From Scleromatobacter sp039920745 (GTDB lineage Bacteria > Pseudomonadota > Gammaproteobacteria > Burkholderiales > Burkholderiaceae_C), in the NCBI GenBank assembly GCA_039920745.1, contig JBDSDD010000022.1:1-64000 (forward strand): 64,000 nt of DNA, written 5' to 3'. A program made the position numbers and the translations under genes. Of the stretch, positions 17,747 through 25,080 are shown one piece after another (position 1 is the stretch's first letter; each line of letters starts with the position of its first letter). Under the pieces are notes generated by a model that saw nothing but the letters and a program-made list of their open reading frames with translations, was not told where the DNA came from and searched no databases.

Positions 17747-18939
17747 GCCTGCTCCGCCAGGAATGCCTTGATCAGCGGCGCCAGCTTGGCGACGACTTCG
17801 TCGGCATCGGCCGTCGTGAAGATCAGCGGCGGCACGAGCCGGATGACGGTGTCGGCGGTGACGCTCAGCAGCAGGCCGGCCTCGGCGGCGCGCGTGAGGA
17901 TCACGCCGCACGGCTTCGCGAGCTCGATGCCGATCATCAGCCCCTCGCCACGCACATCGACGACGCCCGCGACAGCAGCCAACTCGCGCTTCAACCCAGC
18001 GCGCAGATGCTCGCCGACGACGTCTGCGTTGCGCATCAGCCCTTCGGACTCGATCACCTTGATCGTCTCGATGGCGGCGCGCATCGCCAGCGGGTTGCCG
18101 CCGAACGTGGTGCCGTGGTTGCCGGGCTGAAACACGTCCTTGGCGCGCTCGCCCACCACCAGCGCGCCCACGGGCACGCCCGAGCCCAGGCCCTTGGCCA
18201 GGCTCATGACGTCGGGCTGGATCCCGGCCCATTGGTAGGCGAACCACTTGCCGGTGCGCGCGATGCCGCACTGCACCTCGTCGAGCATGAGCAGCCAGCC
18301 CTGCTCGTCGCAGATGGCGCGCAGCTCGCGCAGGTAGTCGTTGCGGGCCGGGTTGATGCCGCCTTCGCCCTGCACGGGCTCCAGCATCACGGCGACGACG
18401 TTCTTGTGCGTCCTGGCGATCTCGCGCACGGCTGCGCCGTCGTTGAACGGCACGCGCACGAAGCCCTCGACCAGCGGGCCGAAGCCGGCCTGGATCTTGG
18501 GATTGCCGGTAGCCGACAACGTGGCCAGTGAACGACCGTGGAAGGCGCGTTCGCACACGATGATCTCGGGTGTGGTGATGCCCTTGTCGTGGCCGAACTT
18601 GCGCGCGATCTTGATCGCGGCCTCGTTGGCCTCCAGGCCGGTCGAGCAGAAGAACACGGAGGCCAGGCCCGAACGCTCGCACAGCAGCGCGGCCAGCGTT
18701 TCCTGCAGCGGCACCTGGTAGTAGTTGGACGAGTGGATCAGCTTGCCGGCCTGGTCGGCGATCGCCGCCACCAGCGCCGGGTGCGCGTGGCCCAGCGTGT
18801 TGACGGCGATGCCGCCGAGGGCGTCCAGGTATTCGCGGCCGTCGGTGTCCCAGACTCGGCTGCCTCGGCCGTGCGACAACGCGAACGGCAGGCGGCCGTA
18901 GGTGTTCATCACATGGGGCATGGCGGCGGGTTGGGTCAT
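17743..18939 (-). CDS. argD: Acetylornithine aminotransferase
   Basis: The 398-residue PLP-dependent class III aminotransferase acts on N-acetylornithine in arginine synthesis. The sequence shows the typical start MNTYGRLPFALSHGRGSRVWD, the acidic motif MLDEVQCGIARTGKWFA with the PLP-contacting Asp, and LAKGLGSG with the Schiff-base Lys. Its stop overlaps argF by four bases, giving an argD-argF operon. A DUF3579 gene is divergent upstream. Confidence 0.95.
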   Translation of the reverse strand: MTQPAAMPHVMNTYGRLPFALSHGRGSRVWDTDGREYLDALGGIAVNTLGHAHPALVAAIADQAGKLIHSSNYYQVPLQETLAALLCERSGLASVFFCSTGLEANEAAIKIARKFGHDKGITTPEIIVCERAFHGRSLATLSATGNPKIQAGFGPLVEGFVRVPFNDGAAVREIARTHKNVVAVMLEPVQGEGGINPARNDYLRELRAICDEQGWLLMLDEVQCGIARTGKWFAYQWAGIQPDVMSLAKGLGSGVPVGALVVGERAKDVFQPGNHGTTFGGNPLAMRAAIETIKVIESEGLMRNADVVGEHLRAGLKRELAAVAGVVDVRGEGLMIGIELAKPCGVILTRAAEAGLLLSVTADTVIRLVPPLIFTTADADEVVAKLAPLIKAFLAEQA

Positions 18940-19144
18940 CGCGGGGCGCTCCTGTCGGGAATCTCTGGGGAAGAAAGGCCGGCGGTCGGGATGCGTGGTC
19001 GCTCCCGACGGGTGCCCGCCAAGGGGAGAAACATTCTAAAGGGCGGCGGAAATGCACAGGCCTGACCCGAGCAGGTAACCCTGTTGTTTGCTGCGATGCA
19101 ACAGCCCAGGGCACAATACGAAGTTCCCCGTCCACCCGACCTCA

Positions 19145-19489
19145 ATGATCCCGGCTCAACCCCGTCAATTCTTCATCCAGGGCCAGACCTTGGACGGGCG
19201 TGCGTTTCGCCCGAGCGACTGGGCGGAGCGGCTCGCCGGAGCGATGTCGTGCTTCCGTCCCGGCGGCGCGAAGGGCGGGATTGGTTCGTTCATCGGCTAT
19301 TCGCCGTACTGCGTGCCCCGATTGATCGACAACGTGAAGAACGTGATCGTCGATGAGCGCCTGAAGTCGCTGGAGCCGATGGCCTGGGACTTCGTCATGA
19401 ACTTCGCGCGCGACAACCAGTTGATGGTGGTCGAAGGCATCTTGCTGCCGGACGGCACGTTCCAGGCGACGCCCAAGCCGGCGCAATAG
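19145..19489 (+). CDS. DUF3579 family protein
   Basis: The 114-residue protein carries the DUF3579 features FFIQGQTLDGRAFRPSDWAE, a CFRPGG segment, a PYCVPRLI segment and AWDFVMNFARDN. The family is widespread in Betaproteobacteria, usually near arginine genes as here, but its function is unknown. The ATG at 19145 matches the family start; an earlier in-frame start (19088) gives an atypical leader. It is divergent from argD. Confidence 0.85.
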   Translation: MIPAQPRQFFIQGQTLDGRAFRPSDWAERLAGAMSCFRPGGAKGGIGSFIGYSPYCVPRLIDNVKNVIVDERLKSLEPMAWDFVMNFARDNQLMVVEGILLPDGTFQATPKPAQ

Positions 19490-19506
19490 GCGTTCTGGAA
19501 CGGGCA

Positions 19507-19536
19507 AAGGGCTCGTGATGCGGGCCCTTCTTCTTT
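19507..19536 (+). terminator. Probable terminator after the DUF3579 gene
   Basis: AAGGGC and GCCCTT arms (19507-19512, 19524-19529) with an 11-base loop are followed by the T-rich CTTCTTT. The stem is short, so confidence is modest. Confidence 0.4.
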
Positions 19537-19559
19537 GCGACAGCGGCGCTTGCCCAAGT

Positions 19560-19580
19560 AAAAAGGGCTCCGAAGAGCCC
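19560..19580 (-). terminator. Distal of two tandem rpsT terminators
   Basis: On the minus strand a perfect GGGCTC/GAGCCC stem with a TTCG tetraloop is followed by five T. The UUCG loop and U-run make a strong intrinsic terminator. It acts on transcripts reading leftward from rpsT. Confidence 0.85.
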
Positions 19581-19597
19581 ATTTCACATAGCCAAGT

Positions 19598-19620
19598 AAA
19601 AAGGGCCCCCGAGGGAGCCC
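19598..19620 (-). terminator. Proximal tandem rpsT terminator
   Basis: On the minus strand the stem GGGCTCCC/GGGGGCCC (one mismatch) is followed by TTTTT. It starts about 28 bp past the rpsT stop and is followed by the same ACTTGGC flank as the distal copy, so the pair looks like a local duplication. Confidence 0.8.
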
Positions 19621-19648
19621 TTCCTACATTTCCACCCGGAAATCCGCT

Positions 19649-19963
19649 TTAGGCAGCGGCAGGAGCAGGAGCAGCCAGGGCCTTGACCTTGGCAGCCAGG
19701 CGGCTCTTGTGGCGAGCGGCCTTGTTCTTGTGGAACAGACCCTTGTCGGCGATCGAGTCGATCGTCTGCTGGGCGGACTTGAACAGGTCAGCGGCCTTCG
19801 CGCCATCACCGGCGGCGACAGCCTTCTGGACGTTCTTGATGACGGTGCGGAACTTGGAGCGCAGCGACGAATTGTGCGCGTTCAGCTTCACGTCTTGACG
19901 GGCGCGCTTGCGGCCCGATGCGAGACGGACGGTGCGCTTCTTGAGCTTGGAAGAGGTTGCCAT
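19649..19963 (-). CDS. rpsT: 30S ribosomal protein S20
   Basis: The 104-residue basic protein binds 16S rRNA in the small subunit. It has the betaproteobacterial start MATSSK, then SGRKRARQDVKLNAHNSSLR and GLFHKNKAARHKSRLAAKV, and ends in an alanine/proline-rich tail. Length is slightly above the E. coli protein (87) because of the N- and C-terminal extensions. It is monocistronic, between its own promoter and tandem terminators. Confidence 0.97.
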   Translation of the reverse strand: MATSSKLKKRTVRLASGRKRARQDVKLNAHNSSLRSKFRTVIKNVQKAVAAGDGAKAADLFKSAQQTIDSIADKGLFHKNKAARHKSRLAAKVKALAAPAPAAA

Positions 19964-19999
19964 TTGTTTTGTACGCTCCGGGTGGGAGAAAAGTCTTCG

Positions 20000-20031
20000 A
20001 TCATACCATGCCCTTGAGTAAAAAGCACGCG
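20000..20031 (-). promoter_or_regulatory. Probable rpsT promoter (extended -10)
   Basis: On the minus strand TGGTATGAT gives a TATGAT -10 box with an upstream TGN extension, about 37-40 bp ahead of the rpsT start codon. The -35 match is poor, as expected for an extended -10 promoter. Confidence 0.45.
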
Positions 20032-20178
20032 CCACGATGGAAGTCAACTGGACGGGCACACAGTGGCGCCCCACTCAAGCGATGGGCGCCCCGGTGAAAC
20101 CGAGGCGTTTGCGGGATCGACCAGGCCGTGAGATCGCCCATTTGGCGAGCGACGACCCTGCAATTTCCTCGACAGGAA

Positions 20179-21366
20179 CTAGTTCTTGTCGATCCGACCA
20201 TACAGGCCGTGCGCCTCGTCGGCCGGGCCGGCAGTGTAGAACAGCGTGCTGGCGGGCTGGCTGTTCAGGTCGTTGCCGAACTGGATCGCCCACAGTCCGG
20301 GCACCACGATGGCCGTGCCGTCGTTGTTGCTGAGCGTGCCCCGCATGGCGCCGGACGTCGGGTCGATCACGCTGATCGTGCCGTCGCCGAAGTTGCCCAC
20401 CAGCAGCATGTTGGCGTACTTGCCGAAGGTCGACGGCGCCAGCGCGACGCCCCAGGGCGCGTTCAGCGCGCCGCCGGCGGGCACCAGGTGCGTGAGCAGC
20501 CTGCCCTGCAGGTCGAACACGTCGACCAGGCCCAGCCCCGCACCGTGGACTTCGTCTTGCTGGTTGGCAGCCTGCTTGGCATAGGTGACGTAGACCTTGC
20601 CGGCGATCTGCTGGATGCCGAAGGGCGCATAGCCGGCCGGCAGCGTCGGGTCGACGAAGGCGCCGCTGGTGGTGACCGGCGCGAACGAGCCGTCGAAGGT
20701 GGCGACCGTGGCATGGTGGAAGTCCGCGGCGTAGAGCAGGTTGCCACTGGTGCCCGTGTTGATCGCCAGGCCCGTGTAGGCGTCGCCCGCGGCGCTGTGG
20801 TCGACGATCGTGAACGCGTGCGTGCCGTCGACGCTGGGCGCCCAGGCCGAAATCTGACCTTGCAGCGTCGCGAAGATGAACGGCGCGGCGCCGGTGAGGC
20901 TGTTCTCGGTGATGGTGAACGCGGCGCCGGCGTTGAAGACGATGCCCGACGGATTGCCCTGGTCGAGCGTGACGACCAGCGACTGCGCGACGCCGTTGCC
21001 GTCGTACAGCGTCGACGTCGCGCTGCCGGCATTGGCGATCCACGAGAAGCCCTGCGGGTTGAACGCGAGGCCCCACGCGTTGACGAGCTTGACGTCGTGG
21101 TGCAAAGCGTTGGTGGCGGCCGTGTCGCTGACCAGCGCATTGGCCACGTAGTTGCCACCGCCGGCGCCGCCGAACGTGCTGCCGTTGGGCGTGCAGGTGC
21201 GGGTGCCGTAGATGTCGGTGCTGCAGGTCTGGCCGCCGCCGCTGCCCGTGGGCTGGGTCGGCGTGCCAGCGTAGCCCGCGCCCCCGCCGCCGCATGCGGC
21301 GAGCAACGCACCGGTGACGAGCGCGAAGGCGAAGGGCAGCGGGCGGGCGTTGCTGAAGGTGAACAT
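20179..21366 (-). CDS. TIGR03118 family lipoprotein-like protein
   Basis: The 395-residue product has a lipoprotein signal (FALVTGALLAACGGGG, Cys about residue 24), a short cysteine-containing segment, then the TIGR03118 domain. Recognisable parts are LVNAWGLAFNPQGFSWIANA, NPSGIVFN, PFGIQQIAGKVYVTYA and ALAPSTFGKYANMLLVGNFG. The repeats suggest a beta-propeller. The family has no known function. It lies 116 bp downstream of the beta-barrel gene on the same strand and could be the last gene of the sigma-factor cluster. Confidence 0.85.
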   Translation of the reverse strand: MFTFSNARPLPFAFALVTGALLAACGGGGAGYAGTPTQPTGSGGGQTCSTDIYGTRTCTPNGSTFGGAGGGNYVANALVSDTAATNALHHDVKLVNAWGLAFNPQGFSWIANAGSATSTLYDGNGVAQSLVVTLDQGNPSGIVFNAGAAFTITENSLTGAAPFIFATLQGQISAWAPSVDGTHAFTIVDHSAAGDAYTGLAINTGTSGNLLYAADFHHATVATFDGSFAPVTTSGAFVDPTLPAGYAPFGIQQIAGKVYVTYAKQAANQQDEVHGAGLGLVDVFDLQGRLLTHLVPAGGALNAPWGVALAPSTFGKYANMLLVGNFGDGTISVIDPTSGAMRGTLSNNDGTAIVVPGLWAIQFGNDLNSQPASTLFYTAGPADEAHGLYGRIDKN

Positions 21367-21482
21367 GGTCAGGGCTCCTGGTATGAGGTGCGACGCGGTT
21401 TGCAGCGCCTGCACGTGGATGCCAGGGAGAGTCCGAGTGGTTCATGCGCGAACCGCTGTTTCAACGCGCGATGGCGAATCGG

Positions 21483-22235
21483 TCAGAACGCGACGCTGGC
21501 GCCCAGGATCCAGGCCGCGCGCCGCCGCCGCCCATCGATGTCGCTGCGCGCGTGGCCGGCGACGATGCCCTCGCGCGAGAGGCGCAGGTTCCAGGTCTTG
21601 AGCGTGTAGCCGATACCCGCGGATGTATCGGTGCGGTCGTCGGTGCGCGACTGGTAGGCGGCTGCGGGGCCGTAGTGCAGCCAGCCGACGTGGCCGAAAG
21701 CTTGCCAGTGTTCGTCGAACGCGTGGCCCGCGGCCAACTCGGTGTAGAGCGTGCGCGTGCGGCCGCCGAAGTAGTGTGGCGCGTACCAGGTGCGCAGTGT
21801 CCAGTCGGGCGCGAGCAGGCCCAGCATCGCCTCCGTGAAGTCGTAGCGCGCACTCTCGCCGTAGTGCGTGCGGTGCAGGCCGACGTCCCAGCCCCATTCG
21901 GGCGCGAGCGTGACCAGCGCGGGCAGTGCGTTGAAGCGCCCGCTCCAGCCCGCCATCGCATCCGCGCTGGCGAGGCCGGAGTCGCGCGTGCGCCAGAGAC
22001 CCGCCACGCCGCCGTAGGCACCGATCGCGGCGTCGGCCATCACGCTGGCGCGCAGCACCGGGCCGTGGTCATCGGTGCCGACGCCGCGGTAGCGATTGAG
22101 GTTGTCGATGCCCAGCGTCGCGGCGAACTGCGCGTGTGCCGCGCCGGACAGCGCGAGAGCGGCGAGCGCGAGCGCGCACGGCCCGGCCTGGCGCCACGCG
22201 CCGGCCGTCGCCGAACTGCGAGCCGGGGCCGCCAA
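21483..22235 (-). CDS. Putative outer-membrane beta-barrel protein (TorF/Gcw_chp-like)
   Basis: The 250-residue product has a signal peptide (ALALAALALSGAAHA) and alternating aromatic strands: NLNRYRGVGTDDHGPVLRAS, WGWDVGLHRTHYGES, LRTWYAPHYFGGRTRTLYTE, ending ILGASVAF with a C-terminal Phe. This is the profile of the TIGR02001/Gcw_chp porin-like family. The start is a TTG with AAGGA upstream, 24 bp after the S8 protease stop, so it belongs to the sigma-factor operon. Cargo is unknown. Confidence 0.7.
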   Translation of the reverse strand: MAAPARSSATAGAWRQAGPCALALAALALSGAAHAQFAATLGIDNLNRYRGVGTDDHGPVLRASVMADAAIGAYGGVAGLWRTRDSGLASADAMAGWSGRFNALPALVTLAPEWGWDVGLHRTHYGESARYDFTEAMLGLLAPDWTLRTWYAPHYFGGRTRTLYTELAAGHAFDEHWQAFGHVGWLHYGPAAAYQSRTDDRTDTSAGIGYTLKTWNLRLSREGIVAGHARSDIDGRRRRAAWILGASVAF

Positions 22236-22259
22236 TCGCCCGCGTCCTTCAGCGAGTGT

Positions 22260-23567
22260 TCATGGCGAGCGGCCCGGCGGGGCGCCAGCGGTGGCGAGCA
22301 CGGCGCGACAGCCGGGCGCCACGGCCGCACCCGAAGGCGAGGGCTCCGTGGCGTGCAGCAACGAGGCGCACGCGTCGATGCCGCCACCGGGCAGGCGCAC
22401 GAGGCGCAGCGCCGGTACCGGTGAGTGCGCGTCGTACGCGGCCTGGGCCTCGTCCATCACGGCCAGCAGGCCCGAGACCTCGCCGGCCGCGAACGAGGTG
22501 CCCGTCACCAGTCGCCAGCCGCCGCCGGGTACCGTCGTCGGCAGGTCGCGCGCAGGGGCCGACCAGGCGCCCGCGATGCCGCCCATGGGCGTGTCGGACG
22601 CCGCGTCGACCACCGCGATCACGCCGGGATGCGCGGCCGGAAAGCCGCCGCCTGCCGCGTGCGCATCGACGGCCGCGACCACCTGCTGGCGGTGCGCCAG
22701 CGCGACGTCGATCAGCCGCCCAAGCAGCAGGTCGGCGGGCCCGGACAGGCTCATGTTGATGACCTCGGCGCGGCGTTCGATCGCAAAGCTCAGCGCCTTG
22801 GCCAGGCTCAGCGAGTTGCACAACGTCTGGCTCGCGCTGACCTCCCAGCAAGCGCGCAGCGCGTACAGCTGGGCGTCGGGCGCGATGCCCACCATGCCGA
22901 TGCCGTTGTCGGCCCGCGCGGCCACGAGCCCGGCCACCGCCGTGCCGTGCAGCTCCGCGACCCAGGCCTGGCCGTCGACGAAGTTGGCGCGCGCCTGCAC
23001 GGCCTGCATGAGGTCGGGATGGGTGTCGTCGACGCCACTGTCGATGATGGCCACGTGCACATGGCGGCCGGTGGCCACCGCGTGCAGGTCGTCAAGGTGC
23101 CATTGCGCGGCCGCTGGCTGCAGCGCGTACAGCGGATCGACGTGGCCCTGCGCGTGGAACTCGTTCATCGGCTGCGCCCACGCGACCTCGGCGTGGCCCT
23201 GCAGCGCGGCGATGCTGGCGTCGAGGCTGGCCCCGGGCGGCAGCGCGAGCACGACGCAGTCCATGCCGAGCGCGGGCAGCGCCCACAGCGTGACGACCGT
23301 GAGCCCGTGCGCGGCCGCGAGGCGTGCGCCCACGCGCGCCTGCGACTGCGCGCGCGCCGCGTCGCCATAGCCCGCGGCGCCGTAGCTGCCGTCCACGCGT
23401 GCGTGCGCCGGCGGCGAATGCAGCATCACCAGCACCTGGCGCGGTGCCGAGGCTGTGGACGCTGCCGGAGCGACGGGGGTCGGGGGGTCGGCGGCGAACG
23501 TGGCCACGCTGGCCGCACCCAGGGCCAGGCCCAACGCGAGCCGGCGCAACGTGCGCAGCAGCGTCAT
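22260..23567 (-). CDS. Secreted S8 family (subtilisin-like) serine protease
   Basis: The 435-residue protease has a signal peptide (1-25) and an inhibitor_I9-like propeptide (about 43-137: RQVLVMLHSPPAHAR ... LPPGASLDASIAALQ). The catalytic domain has Asp176 (AIIDSGVDDTHPDL), His207 (ELHGTAVAGLVAA) and Ser358 (VTGTSFAAGEVSG). At the place of the oxyanion-hole Asn (usually AAGN) the sequence reads VAAVDAH, so Asp or another residue sits there. It overlaps the anti-sigma gene by four bases (ATGA), so the two are co-translated. Confidence 0.9.
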   Translation of the reverse strand: MTLLRTLRRLALGLALGAASVATFAADPPTPVAPAASTASAPRQVLVMLHSPPAHARVDGSYGAAGYGDAARAQSQARVGARLAAAHGLTVVTLWALPALGMDCVVLALPPGASLDASIAALQGHAEVAWAQPMNEFHAQGHVDPLYALQPAAAQWHLDDLHAVATGRHVHVAIIDSGVDDTHPDLMQAVQARANFVDGQAWVAELHGTAVAGLVAARADNGIGMVGIAPDAQLYALRACWEVSASQTLCNSLSLAKALSFAIERRAEVINMSLSGPADLLLGRLIDVALAHRQQVVAAVDAHAAGGGFPAAHPGVIAVVDAASDTPMGGIAGAWSAPARDLPTTVPGGGWRLVTGTSFAAGEVSGLLAVMDEAQAAYDAHSPVPALRLVRLPGGGIDACASLLHATEPSPSGAAVAPGCRAVLATAGAPPGRSP

Positions 23568-24223
23568 GGCGACGCGCTGTCCAGCGCCACGACGAGCACG
23601 ACGCCCGGTTGCCTGCGCAGCTTGTCCAGCGCCGCGGCGTAGTGCTCGCGCGGCAGGCGCACGACGTAGGCATCGGTCGCCGTCGGTCCGTCGACCAGCC
23701 GCGCTCCGCTGTCCTTGAGCCCCTGGCGGATCTGCGCCTCGGTGGCGTCGGGCTTGAAGCGGACGGCGGCGGTGGCGCCGGCCTCGGCCGCGGCGCCCAG
23801 CGTGCGGTACTCGCCGACCAGCGGCGCGGGCCGCAGGGTGACGACGAGTGCCAACGCCAGCGCGAGGGACAACGCGCCCGGCAGGGCCCACGCGCGGCCC
23901 GGCAGCCGCCCGCCGGCCTGCCAGCCCGGCAGCGGCCAGCCGCGTCGCCGCGACGCCGGCACGGGCATCGGCGTGTCGCCGCCCAGCCGCGCGCGCATCC
24001 GTGCCCAGCCGTCTTCGACGTCGACCTGCGCGCCGTGGCCCGGCTGCAGCAACTGCCATTGGCGCTCGGTCTCGAGCTCGACGCGGCATTCCGGGCACTG
24101 CGCCAGGTGGGCCTCGACCGCGTCGTGTTCGGCCGTCTCGAGGCGGCCGGTGAGGTACCACGGCAGCAGCCGCTGTACCGCCGCGTGCGGATCGGGTTCG
24201 AGATGAAGGATCTGACCGCTCAT
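23564..24223 (-). CDS. Membrane anti-sigma factor with propeptide-like periplasmic domain
   Basis: The 219-residue protein starts at the ATG at 24223, which has GGAG at 6-base spacing; an upstream ATG at 24274 lacks one. Residues 1-60 contain the zinc anti-sigma motif EAHLAQCPEC (His39, Cys43, Cys46). A transmembrane helix follows at about 113-131. The C-terminal part (about 152-214: AAVRFKPDATEAQIRQGL ... YVVRLP ... LRRQPGVVLVVAL) resembles the inhibitor_I9/fervidolysin-type prodomain of subtilases. It presumably binds the sigma factor in the cytoplasm and presents a propeptide-like domain to the periplasm, where the adjacent S8 protease would act. Confidence 0.8.
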   Translation of the reverse strand: MSGQILHLEPDPHAAVQRLLPWYLTGRLETAEHDAVEAHLAQCPECRVELETERQWQLLQPGHGAQVDVEDGWARMRARLGGDTPMPVPASRRRGWPLPGWQAGGRLPGRAWALPGALSLALALALVVTLRPAPLVGEYRTLGAAAEAGATAAVRFKPDATEAQIRQGLKDSGARLVDGPTATDAYVVRLPREHYAAALDKLRRQPGVVLVVALDSASP

Positions 24224-24290
24224 GCCAGTCTCCGTTGGAAAGGGTTCCAGGGCGCGGGAGGGATCATCGGACATTTTCGGTCGTCGTGCT

Positions 24291-24908
24291 TCATAGCCAG
24301 TCGTCCAGTTGGCCGCCGACGGCGGATTTGAGGCGCTTGCGGGCGTGGAACATGCGCGTCTTGACGGTGTCGGTGGGGCAATCGACGATCTGGGCGATCT
24401 CCGGGTAGCTGAAGCCGTGGAAGTAGGTCAGCTCGACGGCGGCGCGCTGGTCGGCCGACAGCGCGCGCAGCGCCAGGTCGATCGCGGCGCGCGCCTGCGC
24501 CAGGCTCATGCGCGCCTCCGGCCGCTCAGCCGCGTCGGCCATCGGCTGCTCCTCCTCCAGCGGGTCGGGCAGCGGATCGTCATGGCGCGACAGCGCCTTC
24601 AGCGCCTTGCGATAGGCGATCGCGAAGATCCACGTCGACACCTTGCTGGTGCCGTTGAAGCGCTCGGCCTGGTTCCAGACGACGTACAGCGTGTCGTTGA
24701 GCACCTCCTCGATCAGGTGCTCGGGTCGCAGCATCCGGTGCAGGAAGCGCGACAGCCGGGGGTGGAAACGCCGGTAAAGCGTCTCGAAGGCGGCCAACTC
24801 GTGCGCGCAGACGCAGGCGACGAGGCGCCTATCCTCGGCGTCGTCGTGCAGGCCGCCGGGCGCCGAGGCAAGTCGGGTCGAAGGCTGGGGGGTGGGGACG
24901 GGCTTCAT
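24291..24908 (-). CDS. ECF-like RNA polymerase sigma factor
   Basis: The 205-residue protein has region 2 (LAAFETLYRRFHPRLSRFLH, then NDTLYVVWNQAERFNG and VSTWIFAIAYRKALK) and region 4 (LSADQRAAVELTYFHGFSYP, IAQIVDCPTDTVKTRMFHAR). This is the ECF layout with no region 1 or 3. It starts the minus-strand cluster with the anti-sigma and S8 protease genes, 67 bp ahead of the anti-sigma start. Targets are unknown; autoregulation of the cluster is likely. Confidence 0.92.
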   Translation of the reverse strand: MKPVPTPQPSTRLASAPGGLHDDAEDRRLVACVCAHELAAFETLYRRFHPRLSRFLHRMLRPEHLIEEVLNDTLYVVWNQAERFNGTSKVSTWIFAIAYRKALKALSRHDDPLPDPLEEEQPMADAAERPEARMSLAQARAAIDLALRALSADQRAAVELTYFHGFSYPEIAQIVDCPTDTVKTRMFHARKRLKSAVGGQLDDWL

Positions 24909-25080
24909 GAAAGTGGCAAGGCAGGTTGACCGTGCATGCCGCGTGCGCTGGCAACGGTTCAATCGCCGCGCAGGTGGTGGCGTACGGGGCGGCCCGAGTG
25001 TGAACTGTTGCACGAACCTCGGGCAACGGGGCGCCGGAACGCGCCGCGGGCGCCCGCCCCGTTCCGGTCAGGCGGCGAGC
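24909..25080. other. Intergenic region, promoter of the sigma-factor cluster
   Basis: These 172 bases separate the sigma factor start from the end of tamB. They should contain the sigma cluster promoter. I see no convincing -35/-10 pair of the housekeeping type and no tamB terminator hairpin. Confidence 0.35.

Noticed and set aside
22236..22263. ATG overlapping the S8 protease stop as start of the beta-barrel gene
   Set aside because: That ATG opens a frame that stops after four codons and is not in frame with the beta-barrel; the TTG at 22235 with AAGGA upstream fits better.
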